64,000 nt of DNA from Enterococcus_D entomosocium (GTDB lineage: Bacteria; Bacillota; Bacilli; Lactobacillales; Enterococcaceae), in assembly GCF_030441895.1 (NCBI RefSeq), contig NZ_JARJAS010000019.1. One strand, given 5' to 3'. Made by a program: the position numbers and the translations under genes. Under the pieces are notes generated by a model, which was not told where the DNA came from, ran no database searches, and saw only the letters and a list, made by a program, of their open reading frames with translations. This document shows positions 49,337 through 57,386 of the stretch, one piece after another. Positions within the stretch are counted from its first letter, which is position 1, and the number at the start of each line of letters is the position of its first letter.

Positions 49337-51985
49337 TTAAATATTTTTTCTCGAACGAAGCCATTTATCGAACTCCGTCACGAGTAAGACGACCATCCCA
49401 GAAGCTGCTGAGATGACCCAGCCGATCAAGGACATGTCCTCCGTATGAAAGGCGCTTTGCATAAATGGAACATAGGTCAATAACAGTTGCAGAACCAGCA
49501 TTACACCAATGATCACGAACGCTTTTGGATTGGTGAAGGAAGCTTTAGAAAACGCTGGTGCACTGGTACGGATGTTGAACAAATAGAAAATCTTACTCAA
49601 GACCACGATATTGACCATCATGGTACTGGCAACGGCTTCGCTGACGCCTTGCAGCAAGAGCCAGTCATGAGCGATCAAACTGATGACTGCCATCAAGATC
49701 GACACATACGCCATCTGCCAAATATCGTGACGATTCAACAATTTATTGCCTGTCTTTCGCGGCTTGCGGCTCATGATCCCAGACTCTGCTGGTTCAAAGA
49801 TAAACGCAAACTGGATCGTAATAGCAGAAACCATGTTGATCCACAGCAGTTGTGTCGCCTGCAGCGGCAATTCTTTTTGCATCATGATCGTAAAGGCAAT
49901 GATCAGCCCTTCGGCAAAAGATGTCGGCAACAGAAACAGAATGCTCTTTTTGATGTTGTCATAGATCCTGCGTCCTTCGCGAATCGCTAAGGACATGGTA
50001 CCGAAATTGTCATCGGTCAAGATCATATCAGCAGAATCTTTGGCTACATCCGTGCCGCTGATCCCCATCGCTACACCGATATCCGCCCGCTTCAACGCCG
50101 GGGCATCGTTAACGCCGTCCCCTGTCATCGCCGTGACTTTGCCTTTGGCTTGTAGCGCTTTGATAATGTCCAATTTATTTTTCGGCGTGGTTCGTGCAAA
50201 GACTTGATTCGTCAAGGCAGCATCTTGAAATTCAGCTTCACTCATCTGATCCAACTCGGCACCTGTCACGACGTGAATCTCATCCGCTAAGCCAAGCTTT
50301 TCCCCAATCGCTTTGGCGGTCAGAGGGTGATCCCCAGTAATCATTTTCACTTGAACACCGGCTTGGTTCATTTCCTTCAGGGAGGCAATCACTTCTTCTC
50401 GCGGCGGATCGATGATCCCGGCGATCCCTAGTAATTGTAGCCCTTGCTCAAAAATCGTTTCATCAATGTGATCAATCGAAACTTTCTGATAGCCCACCGC
50501 TACCACTCGTTTGCCTTCTGCCGACAAGCGGCGAACATGACCTGTCCAATAGGCTTCATTAGAAGGTGCCGCTTGTTTTTGCACCATTTCAAACAATTTA
50601 TCTGGGGAGCCTTTAACAAATAGCAAGCGTTCCCCCGCAGGGTTTGCCACTAGTTTCGCCATGTAGCGGTTGTCCGAATCAAAGGGCAGCATATCCAGCT
50701 CTTGGTAAGCAGGTGCTTGCGGATAGGCAAATTGCTTATGATACAGCGTCAAAAAGGAGCCGTCTGTTGGTTCCCCATTGATCGTCCAGTGATTTCCTTC
50801 TGGCACCAATACCGTATCGTTGGCTTCGTAGCCAGCTTCCAAAAACAACTGCAAGATGTCTTGCGTGCGAACGTCCTCCTGCTTTGGACGAATCACGCCC
50901 ACCGGCGCATAGCCGTCACCCGTCACTTCATATTCCTGCTCAGCCAATACGATGTCTTTGACCGTCATTTCATTTTTGGTCAGGGTACCGGTCTTATCCG
51001 TCGCGATCACATCCACTGAGCCTAGCGTTTCAACCGCCGGCAGTGTTTTGATGATGGTGTGCTTGTTTTTTGCCATGTCGCTGACACCCATCGCCAAAAC
51101 CACCGATGTCGTTGCTGGCAATCCTTCTGGGATCGAGCCGACGATCATGGTGACGACGGCTAAGGACAAGACAGAGATCGCGTAGGTTTGCTGGAACAAA
51201 CTGACGATAAACAGCAAGACCGCCACGCCCATGATCACATAGGTGATGCCTTTCCCCAGCCCATCGATTTCTTTCATCAACGGCGTTTTTCGTTCTTCCG
51301 TTTGATTGACTTCTGTGGAGATTTTCCCGATCTCAGTCGTGGCGCCGGTAGCGATCACGATTCCTTTCCCGCTTCCTGACGTCACGGAAGTCGAAGCAAA
51401 CGCCAAATTCCGTTGTTCTGCTAATGGGGTTGCTTCATCCACTAAGGCATCTGTTATTTTTTCCACCGAATCGGCTTCACCAGTCAAGGCGGATTCTTGG
51501 ATACGCAAGTTGTCGGCTTCGATGATCCGCAGATCCGCAGGCACATTGTCACCGGCTTCTAAGAATACAACATCCCCCGGAACGACTTCGGCAGCTGGAA
51601 TGTCTTGCCGAATCCCATTCCGATAGACCGTGGCTTCTGCTGATAGCATCTCTTTGATCCGCTCTAACGCATCGGAAGCATTTGCTTCTTGGTAATAACC
51701 GATCAACGCATTGACCAGTACGACGATGCCAATGATCACGGCATCAGAGAAATGCCCCATCAGCAGCGTTAAGATGGCGGAGAAAATCAAAATGTAGATG
51801 ATCGTGTTATGGAATTGCCGCAGCAGCAACCGCCACTTGGCGGTTTTTTTAATCGCTAATTGGTTCAATCCGTAGGTTTCTAACCGCTCGGTTACTTGCG
51901 CCTCAGTCAATCCCTGATCGATAGAGGGCACCTGATACTGTTCGATTGTTTCTGACACTGATAATTGAAACTCTTTTTTATTCAT
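49337..51985 (-). CDS. P-type cation-transporting ATPase (P2-like)
   Basis: The 882-residue pump has the actuator motif LTGEAD, the phosphorylation motif DKTGT near residue 329, the nucleotide-domain motif KGSPDKL and the hinge MTGDGVNDAPALK. Membrane helix 4 has SIPEGLPA, with the Glu typical of calcium- and sodium/potassium-type P2 pumps. Helix 6, however, reads LLWINMVSAITIQFAF and lacks the Asp found in SERCA (N..D). The transported ion is therefore not assigned. GGAAGAAG precedes the ATG. The gene is monocistronic, with a leader hairpin upstream. Confidence 0.9.
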   Translation of the reverse strand: MNKKEFQLSVSETIEQYQVPSIDQGLTEAQVTERLETYGLNQLAIKKTAKWRLLLRQFHNTIIYILIFSAILTLLMGHFSDAVIIGIVVLVNALIGYYQEANASDALERIKEMLSAEATVYRNGIRQDIPAAEVVPGDVVFLEAGDNVPADLRIIEADNLRIQESALTGEADSVEKITDALVDEATPLAEQRNLAFASTSVTSGSGKGIVIATGATTEIGKISTEVNQTEERKTPLMKEIDGLGKGITYVIMGVAVLLFIVSLFQQTYAISVLSLAVVTMIVGSIPEGLPATTSVVLAMGVSDMAKNKHTIIKTLPAVETLGSVDVIATDKTGTLTKNEMTVKDIVLAEQEYEVTGDGYAPVGVIRPKQEDVRTQDILQLFLEAGYEANDTVLVPEGNHWTINGEPTDGSFLTLYHKQFAYPQAPAYQELDMLPFDSDNRYMAKLVANPAGERLLFVKGSPDKLFEMVQKQAAPSNEAYWTGHVRRLSAEGKRVVAVGYQKVSIDHIDETIFEQGLQLLGIAGIIDPPREEVIASLKEMNQAGVQVKMITGDHPLTAKAIGEKLGLADEIHVVTGAELDQMSEAEFQDAALTNQVFARTTPKNKLDIIKALQAKGKVTAMTGDGVNDAPALKRADIGVAMGISGTDVAKDSADMILTDDNFGTMSLAIREGRRIYDNIKKSILFLLPTSFAEGLIIAFTIMMQKELPLQATQLLWINMVSAITIQFAFIFEPAESGIMSRKPRKTGNKLLNRHDIWQMAYVSILMAVISLIAHDWLLLQGVSEAVASTMMVNIVVLSKIFYLFNIRTSAPAFSKASFTNPKAFVIIGVMLVLQLLLTYVPFMQSAFHTEDMSLIGWVISAASGMVVLLVTEFDKWLRSRKNI

Positions 51986-52036
51986 TTATTCTTCTTCCTT
52001 TTCTTTTTTCATTGATGGATAACGCAAATAAGCCCC

Positions 52037-52061
52037 TTATTTAGAAACTACTCCTAAATAA
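52037..52061 (-). other. Leader hairpin upstream of the P-type ATPase
   Basis: TTATTTAG and CTAAATAA are perfect 8-base arms with a 9-nt loop, 50-75 nt upstream of the ATPase start. No T run follows, so it is not a terminator. The remainder of 51986-52255 shows no gene; TTGACT on the minus strand near 52105 may be a -35. Confidence 0.45.
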
Positions 52062-52255
52062 CGCGCTGTTGTTGGTCTCCTATTCAATTAAAAAGTAAGG
52101 CAAGTCAAAATAGTGTTTCTGCTCACCGTCACTCGAGTCGCTTGACATTCGTTTACCACCCCCTCTAAAGTTAGCAATAAGCGTAACAAACTATTTTTCC
52201 AAAGTCAAGAGTCATCGCTTTCATAGCAATGAAGGGGCATCTCAAAGTTTTACGA

Positions 52256-52295
52256 AAAAAAAGCCGCACGACAACGATTCGCTGCCGTGCAGTTC
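52256..52295 (-). terminator. Terminator of the NAD(P)-binding protein gene
   Basis: On the minus strand GCACGGCAGCGA...TCGTTGTCGTGC form an imperfect stem, then GGCTTTTTTTT follows. Confidence 0.7.
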
Positions 52296-52330
52296 CTTCA
52301 GTACATTCTCTTCAAGCCCAAAGGCACGCC

Positions 52331-52966
52331 TTAAAGCTGATCCAGTGCCTCGCTGATCGGTGTTTCTCCTGCTTGGACTTTGATGACTTTTTGATAAGTT
52401 GCTGGACGTTCCAGCATTTCACCTAACAAGACGGCGACATCCTCGATCGGGATCGCACCAGAGGTCGTTTCACTGATCTCGATCAAACTAGATCCTGGTG
52501 TTTCTTTCAACGCACCCGGCTGCAAAATCGTATAGTCTAGTGCGGTATTGTCGATCAGCCAGCGATCAGAGAAAAATTTGGCGATCGTGTAATCCATCAA
52601 TGACGCCATGCCTTCCCTTTGCCACTGTTCAGGTTCTAAGGCATAGGCTGAGCTAAGGTGGATGTAGCGCTTGATTCCTTTTGATTCAGCGGCTTGCATC
52701 ACTTTGACCGCACCATACAGATCAGATTGCAGCAAGTCTTTGCCTCGGGAACCCGCCACGAAGTATACCGCTTCCGCATCTGCGAATTTGGCCGCCATCT
52801 CTTCCGGTTCCGTGTGTAAATCAAAGAACACGGGCTTGATATTCTCCGTTTCTGTGATTTTCTCACTGCTGCGCGCACCAGCATAAACGATGTGTCCTTG
52901 TTTTTCTAGAAAGGCGATCAATTTTTGGCCCACCCGTCCGGTAGCACCAACGACAAAAATCTTCAT
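52331..52966 (-). CDS. NAD(P)-binding atypical SDR (YwnB/NmrA-like)
   Basis: The 211-residue protein begins MKIFVVGATGRVGQKLIAF with the glycine-rich GATGRVG nucleotide motif and continues as a short atypical SDR (VYFVAGSRGKDLLQ, LSSAYALEPEQW, YTIAKFFSDRWL). Relatives act as NADP sensors or small reductases; no catalytic Tyr-x-x-x-Lys is certain here. The ATG at 52966 follows GAGGAGTAAAG. It is monocistronic. Confidence 0.87.
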   Translation of the reverse strand: MKIFVVGATGRVGQKLIAFLEKQGHIVYAGARSSEKITETENIKPVFFDLHTEPEEMAAKFADAEAVYFVAGSRGKDLLQSDLYGAVKVMQAAESKGIKRYIHLSSAYALEPEQWQREGMASLMDYTIAKFFSDRWLIDNTALDYTILQPGALKETPGSSLIEISETTSGAIPIEDVAVLLGEMLERPATYQKVIKVQAGETPISEALDQL

Positions 52967-53163
52967 TTTCTTTACTCCTCTCGACTCTTTTTCCAACTCT
53001 TGCTAGTATCATCGTAGGACAAAAACCTAGATCCAACAACTATTCTGTTTCTAAACGAAGGAGAAAAAGGCACAGCACAAACCAATTCTTGCTATTTTTC
53101 CCCATAGAAACCCATGTTTTTAAAAAAACACCCAAAAAAAATGAAAAAAATTTTCTCAAACGA

Positions 53164-53192
53164 TTGACAAAGCCTTGACTCTTTTGTAGACT
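53164..53192 (+). promoter_or_regulatory. Promoter of the BASS/dehydrogenase leader
   Basis: TTGACA (53164-53169) and TAGACT (53187-53192) are 17 bp apart. Transcription would start near 53199, about 370 nt before the first structural gene. The upstream part 52967-53160 holds only AT-rich sequence. Confidence 0.75.
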
Positions 53193-53251
53193 AGGTAGAA
53201 ATAATTTAAATATTTAGAAAATTCCAAATAAAGAAAAGGACGGTGGCGTAT

Positions 53252-53296
53252 ATGACCCGCACCAATGTTAGCAAACGAATTATTTTATTATTATAG
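53252..53296 (+). CDS. Candidate leader peptide MTRTNVSKRIILLL
   Basis: A 14-codon reading frame starts with ATG at 53252, 10-12 nt after a good AAAGGA site, and ends with TAG at 53294. The peptide is MTRTNVSKRIILLL: its last five codons are Ile-Ile-Leu-Leu-Leu (ATT ATT TTA TTA TTA). The stop is followed after two bases by a hairpin (53299-53331) and then by a rho-independent terminator (53338-53385). This is the order of a ribosome-mediated attenuator that senses charged Leu/Ile tRNA. It is too short to be recognised by homology; the call rests on layout. Confidence 0.6.
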   Translation: MTRTNVSKRIILLL

Positions 53297-53298
53297 CC

Positions 53299-53331
53299 GG
53301 GACTGTTTGATTTATACATTCAAAGAGTCCC
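53299..53331 (+). promoter_or_regulatory. Leader hairpin 1 directly after the leader peptide
   Basis: GGGACT-g-TTTGA and TCAAA-g-AGTCCC form a stem of 11 pairs with one G-G mismatch. A ribosome stalled on the Leu codons would cover its 5-prime arm. Its 3-prime half CAAAGAG (53321-53327) can alternatively pair with CTTCTTG (53362-53368) inside the terminator. Confidence 0.55.
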
Positions 53332-53337
53332 TATTCA

Positions 53338-53385
53338 CATTGCATCCAAAAAGAAGATCAACTTCTTGAGATGGAGTGTTTTTTT
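53338..53385 (+). terminator. Leader terminator (candidate attenuator)
   Basis: CATTGCATC (53338-53346) pairs with GATGGAGTG (53370-53378) with one mismatch. An inner stem AAGAAG/CTTCTT lies within the loop, and seven T follow (53379-53385). It lies between the promoter and the BASS gene, so only readthrough transcripts reach the structural genes. The following 53386-53566 shows a small TGACA/TGTCA hairpin near 53420 and no gene. Confidence 0.7.
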
Positions 53386-53566
53386 ATACCCATTTTCAAG
53401 GAAGCGGCCTTTTGCAGGCTGACACATTGATGTCAGATAGATCCGAAAACGCTCGTTGAACAACTGCTGCCGATTCCCCACGGTTATGCACTGCACTTAT
53501 TCTAAAGACCCCTTCTGTTTGAACACTTGATTGGTCATGCAGAAAAAGGAAGGATGATTTTTTCTT

Positions 53567-54568
53567 ATGAAAACCGTCAACACGATCGCTGCTTTTGTAA
53601 ACAAGTATTTGATCTATATCATGATTTTATTGATGATCGTCTCTTATTTTTTCCCGCAACCCTTCTTATGGATTCCGCCTCGTACAACGATTCTTCTGAG
53701 CATCATCATGTTTTGTATGGGGATGACTTTAAACGTTGCTGCTTTTAAAATGGTCGTCTTACAGCCTAAAGCATTCATCTTAGGAGTGCTTTTCCAGTTC
53801 ACCATCAGTCCTTTGGTTGCTTACGGCTTAGCGCAGCTGTTTGGTCTTTCTTCCGGTTTGATCATCGGGTTTGTCCTACTAGGTTGCGTTTCTGGTGGAA
53901 CCGCCAGCAATGTCATGACCTTTATCGGCAAAGGCGATGTCGCCCTCACCGTTTCCATGACCACGGTATCGACCTTGTTAGCGACCGTCGTTACCCCCTT
54001 TTTGGTTTACATCTTGGCTGGTCAGTATACTGAGATCTCCTTCTGGGAAATGCTCTTGTCTGTATTGCAGATGGTGCTTTTGCCGATCATTTTAGGGGTG
54101 ATCGTCCACAAACTCATTGCCAAGCACATCGAGCGATTTCTGCAATCATTTGTGTTGATTTCTTCCGTTAGTATCTTATTGATCGTTGCCGGAACTGTCG
54201 CTCGCAACGGTGCCGTCATCGTCCAATCTGGCTTGATCGTGATTTTCTTAGTCTTGCTCCATAACTTGATCGGCTACGGTGCAGGCTATGGTCTGAGCCG
54301 TGTGATGGGCGTCAGTGCCACCCAAGCCAAATCCATCATGTTTCAATTAGGAATGAAAAATACCGGCCTAGCGATCTCGTTAGCCAATGCCCACTTTGCC
54401 GCCATTGCTGCAGCCGTTACCCCTGCCGCAGTCGGCATGGTGATCCATCAAATTACCGGACCAATTTTAGCCAATCTCGTGGCCAAGAAAGAAGGAAAAC
54501 AGTATGAGTCAAAGTATCTTTTTGCCAAACTACACAATCGGGGCGGACGCCTACGAAAAAGTAAATGA
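53567..54568 (+). CDS. Bile acid:sodium symporter (BASS) family transporter
   Basis: The 333-residue protein has about nine membrane segments and BASS-family features: FCMGMTLNVAAFKMVV, LLGCVSGGTASNVMTFIGKG (substrate/sodium crossover) and FQLGMKNTGLAISLANAHF. Despite the name, family members include keto-acid carriers (PanS for ketopantoate, plant BASS proteins for pyruvate and methylthio-oxoacids). The last 65 nt overlap the start of the dehydrogenase gene. With a dehydrogenase of the hydroxy-acid type next to it and an Ile/Leu-rich leader peptide, transport of a branched 2-oxo acid is a reasonable guess. Confidence 0.85.
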   Translation: MKTVNTIAAFVNKYLIYIMILLMIVSYFFPQPFLWIPPRTTILLSIIMFCMGMTLNVAAFKMVVLQPKAFILGVLFQFTISPLVAYGLAQLFGLSSGLIIGFVLLGCVSGGTASNVMTFIGKGDVALTVSMTTVSTLLATVVTPFLVYILAGQYTEISFWEMLLSVLQMVLLPIILGVIVHKLIAKHIERFLQSFVLISSVSILLIVAGTVARNGAVIVQSGLIVIFLVLLHNLIGYGAGYGLSRVMGVSATQAKSIMFQLGMKNTGLAISLANAHFAAIAAAVTPAAVGMVIHQITGPILANLVAKKEGKQYESKYLFAKLHNRGGRLRKSK

Positions 54569-55604
54569 GATCGTAAAACCATACGGCACCAATGCCGTGA
54601 TCATCGGCGGAAAAACCGCCCTTGAAAAAGCCGAAGACAAGATCAAAGCCGGTTTAACGTCAGCAGTCAAAGTGACGGATACCTTGTGGTACGGCGGCAA
54701 CTCGACCTATGAAAACGTCGATCAGCTGTTAGCCAATCCAAGCGTCCAAGCCGCCGATGTTCTATTCGCCGTTGGCGGCGGCCGCGTTTGCGATACCGTC
54801 AAAGTGGTTGGAGAAAAAGCAGGCAAACCAGTCTTCACCTTTCCAACGATCGGCTCCAACTGCTCACCAGTCACCGCGGTCTGTGTCATCTATAAAGAAA
54901 ACGGCGAGATGCAAGGGCTGTTTTTCCCTTCGCAACCACCGACCCATGCCTTTATCGACAGTGAGATCATCGCCCAGGCCCCCGACAAGTACTTATGGGC
55001 AGGAATCGGCGATGCCCTCTCCAAAGAGATCGAATCGACGTTTTCAGCGCGGGGCGATGAGTTAGACTACACCGATGGGTTAGGCATCCAAATCGGCAAA
55101 ATGTGCACGGAACGCTTATTGCAATACGGCACACAAGCCTTGAAAGACAGTGCCGCCAATCAGCCATCTTATGCCATTGAGCAAGTCGTCTTGGATATCA
55201 TCGTGACTACCGGCTTAGTTTCCGTCTTAGTCATCAATGATTACAACTCCGCCCTTGCCCATTCCTTTTACTACGGAACGACCGTTTTGGAAAAAATGGA
55301 AGACTATTTGCATGGTGCTTCCGTTAGTTACGGTGTTTTGGCCTTGTTGCAGCTCGATCAGCAAGAGGCCCTCTTCCAGCGCATCTACGCCTTTATGAAG
55401 GAAAACAAACTGCCGGTTTGCTTAGCAGATATGGGTCTTAACGCCACCAGCGACCTTGAGGCAATCTTAGATAAAGCAATGACCACCAATGATATCGTCC
55501 ACGTGCCTTATGAGATCACGCGAGAAATGTTCAAACAAGCAATCTTAGACGTAGAAGCCTACCATGCCAAACAAAACCAAGCGTCATTGGCAGCTGCGAA
55601 TTAA
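54504..55604 (+). CDS. Iron-containing alcohol dehydrogenase family protein (GldA/HcxA-like)
   Basis: The 366-residue protein has the NAD motif AVGGGRVCDTVK and the metal ligands of the GldA family: Asp in GIGDALSKEIES, His in ALAHSFYYG and His in DYLHGASVSYG. It is closest in style to E. coli YbdH (HcxA), which reduces 2-oxo acids to 2-hydroxy acids, and to glycerol dehydrogenase. The ATG has GAAGGAAAACAGT upstream and lies within the end of the BASS gene in another frame, a tight coupling. A UUCG-loop terminator follows. Confidence 0.88.
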   Translation: MSQSIFLPNYTIGADAYEKVNEIVKPYGTNAVIIGGKTALEKAEDKIKAGLTSAVKVTDTLWYGGNSTYENVDQLLANPSVQAADVLFAVGGGRVCDTVKVVGEKAGKPVFTFPTIGSNCSPVTAVCVIYKENGEMQGLFFPSQPPTHAFIDSEIIAQAPDKYLWAGIGDALSKEIESTFSARGDELDYTDGLGIQIGKMCTERLLQYGTQALKDSAANQPSYAIEQVVLDIIVTTGLVSVLVINDYNSALAHSFYYGTTVLEKMEDYLHGASVSYGVLALLQLDQQEALFQRIYAFMKENKLPVCLADMGLNATSDLEAILDKAMTTNDIVHVPYEITREMFKQAILDVEAYHAKQNQASLAAAN

Positions 55605-55610
55605 ATGAAG

Positions 55611-55642
55611 CCCTCCAGCAATTCGTTGCTGGAGGGTTTTTG
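55611..55642 (+). terminator. Terminator with UUCG tetraloop
   Basis: CCCTCCAGCAA-TTCG-TTGCTGGAGGG is a perfect 11-bp stem with a stable tetraloop followed by TTTTT. The stretch 55643-55892 to the next gene is AT-rich; TATACT at about 55849 is a possible -10. Confidence 0.95.
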
Positions 55643-55892
55643 TATGGCCTTTTTTTCTCTTACGTTTGATTGCAGTCGGTTTGGATTTCATAAAAAATAT
55701 TCATAGCAAGTTAATACGATACTACTCATTATCTAGGTCTTTAGAAAATATTAAAAAGCACAATCAGCCTATGATACGACTGAGAGACTGCTTACCTCCC
55801 TAATTATCTACTTGTGAATAAAAGCGCATGAAAAAGCAATCCTTGTTATACTTATAAATAACACGAAGTCCTTAGGAAAAGGAGGAACCCTC

Positions 55893-56642
55893 ATGACCCG
55901 TTACCAACGATTTCGCTTTGCTCATTTAGGCGCTCTTTGGATGCTGGGCTTACTCCTCACTGGCTGCAGTGCGGATACAGCACCGATTGAAGAACAACCG
56001 ACTACCAACACCGCCACTTCTTCTGAACCTGCGGTTTCCTATGAAACCTTTCCACTGCCGCAACCGATCTTAGACGGGGAAACCAGTGTGGCGGAAGCTC
56101 TCTTCGAGCGGCGCTCGCAACGAGATTTTCAAGACACTGAGCTAACACAAGAACAGCTGGCACAGCTTTTATGGGCCGCTGCCGGTGTCACTACAGAAGA
56201 TGGTCGCCGGACAGCGCCTTCGGCTGGTGCCTTGTATCCCTTAGACCTCTATGTCGTGGTCACACAGGTAACGGGGCTTGAGCCAGGGCTTTATCTGTAT
56301 CAACCTGAGCAACATGCCTTAGAAAAAATCCTTGCTGGTGATTTTCGGACCGCATTGGCGGAAGGTTCGTTGGATCAGCAAGCGATCCAACGGGCACCTG
56401 CCACATTGCTTTATACAGTGGTTTATGAACGACTGATTGAGCGCTATGGGGACCGAGGAATCGAACGCTATGCCTATATCGAAGTCGGTCATTCCGCCCA
56501 AAACGTCCTTTTACAAGCCCAAGCGTTAGGCTTAGGCGCTGTGCCGATCGGCGCCTTCACGGATCATGAACTCAAAGAATTATTACAACTGCCGACGGAA
56601 AATGAACCCCGCTATTTGATTCCAGTGGGGGTTATTGAGTAG
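55893..56642 (+). CDS. SagB-type nitroreductase-fold lipoprotein
   Basis: The 249-residue protein starts with a lipoprotein signal (lipobox LLTGC, Cys25) and a Ser/Thr linker. It continues as a SagB/ThcOx-type FMN nitroreductase domain: ERRSQRDFQDTELTQEQLAQ, RTAPSAGALYPLDLYVVV and ALGLGAVPIGAF. SagB proteins are normally cytosolic FMN oxidases that form azoles in peptides; a membrane-anchored extracytosolic form is unusual. No ribosomal-peptide precursor, cyclodehydratase or partner gene is near. AAAGGAGG precedes the ATG. The substrate is unknown. Confidence 0.85.
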   Translation: MTRYQRFRFAHLGALWMLGLLLTGCSADTAPIEEQPTTNTATSSEPAVSYETFPLPQPILDGETSVAEALFERRSQRDFQDTELTQEQLAQLLWAAAGVTTEDGRRTAPSAGALYPLDLYVVVTQVTGLEPGLYLYQPEQHALEKILAGDFRTALAEGSLDQQAIQRAPATLLYTVVYERLIERYGDRGIERYAYIEVGHSAQNVLLQAQALGLGAVPIGAFTDHELKELLQLPTENEPRYLIPVGVIE

Positions 56643-56740
56643 CGCTACTGAATAACAGAGCCTATTTTCGTAGGATTGTCAGTCTTTCATTAGAAAACGG
56701 CAACTGGCAAGGTTGATTTTCCCAGCAAAACCAGTAGAAT

Positions 56741-56777
56741 CGAAAAACCACCTGCAAAAACAGCAGGTGGTTTTTCG
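56741..56777. terminator. Bidirectional terminator
   Basis: CGAAAAACCACCTGC and GCAGGTGGTTTTTCG form a perfect 15-bp stem between the converging SagB-like and MerR genes. Confidence 0.92.
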
Positions 56778-56783
56778 ATGGAC

Positions 56784-57221
56784 TTACAGTTTGTATGATC
56801 GGACTTCTTCTGGTATTTCTTCTAGCGGCAACTCTTTTACTACCGCCTCGGTACCTGCTGCCATCGCTGTATCGTAGTACCAGCATTTGTATTTGATCGT
56901 ATTCATCGTTTCTTGCAAGGCTGCCATTTGCTTGGTGACTTCTTCCAAACGTTCATGAAACAGCTGCTGTCGTTTCTGCAAAGACGCATCGCCTTCTTCG
57001 CCCCAATCCAAGAAATTCTTGATGTCTTTGATGGGCATGCCGGTATTCTTCAAACAATCGATCACTTTGATCGTCGCTACTTCTTTTTCTGAAAACACCC
57101 GAATGCCGCCATTGCTACGGGCCATATTCGGAAACATTCCTTCTCGATCGTAGTAACGTAGTGTCGAGATGGGGATGTTAGTCGTTTTTGATACTTCACC
57201 AATCGAGTAACTCACTTGCAT
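56784..57221 (-). CDS. MerR-family regulator
   Basis: The 145-residue protein has the MerR DNA-binding head (YSIGEVSKTTNIPISTLRYY) and a dimerisation coiled coil, and it ends in a short C-terminal part with a single Cys (KYKCWYYDTAM). It resembles the NmlR/AdhR type that answers to aldehydes or electrophiles. The ATG at 57221 is only 2 nt from AGGAG; the GTG two codons later (57215) fits better and may be the true start. It is divergent from an SDR gene and probably controls it. Confidence 0.9.
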   Translation of the reverse strand: MQVSYSIGEVSKTTNIPISTLRYYDREGMFPNMARSNGGIRVFSEKEVATIKVIDCLKNTGMPIKDIKNFLDWGEEGDASLQKRQQLFHERLEEVTKQMAALQETMNTIKYKCWYYDTAMAAGTEAVVKELPLEEIPEEVRSYKL

Positions 57222-57249
57222 CGCTCCTAAAAAAAATTTTGTTTCTCCC

Positions 57250-57280
57250 TTGACCTAAACCTAACTTCAGGTTCTACAAT
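57250..57280 (+). promoter_or_regulatory. MerR-type promoter of the SDR gene
   Basis: TTGACC (57250-57255) and TACAAT (57275-57280) are separated by 19 bp, the stretched spacing of MerR-activated promoters. The spacer holds the dyad AACCT-AACTTC-AGGTT (57258-57273). Confidence 0.8.
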
Positions 57281-57386
57281 AAAAATACACCGCAAGCACT
57301 GTACTGTCAATCACCCGTCATCTCGCAGGTTTGGGTTTGGCAGCAGCAGGATTCGATGAAAAAATCATTCACTGGAGGAAATACAA

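Noticed and set aside
53236..53262. GGACGGTGGCG as a T-box motif in the BASS leader
   Set aside because: The T-box consensus AGGGTGGTACCGCG is not matched, and no antiterminator or specifier loop can be drawn. The short reading frame with hairpins explains the region better.
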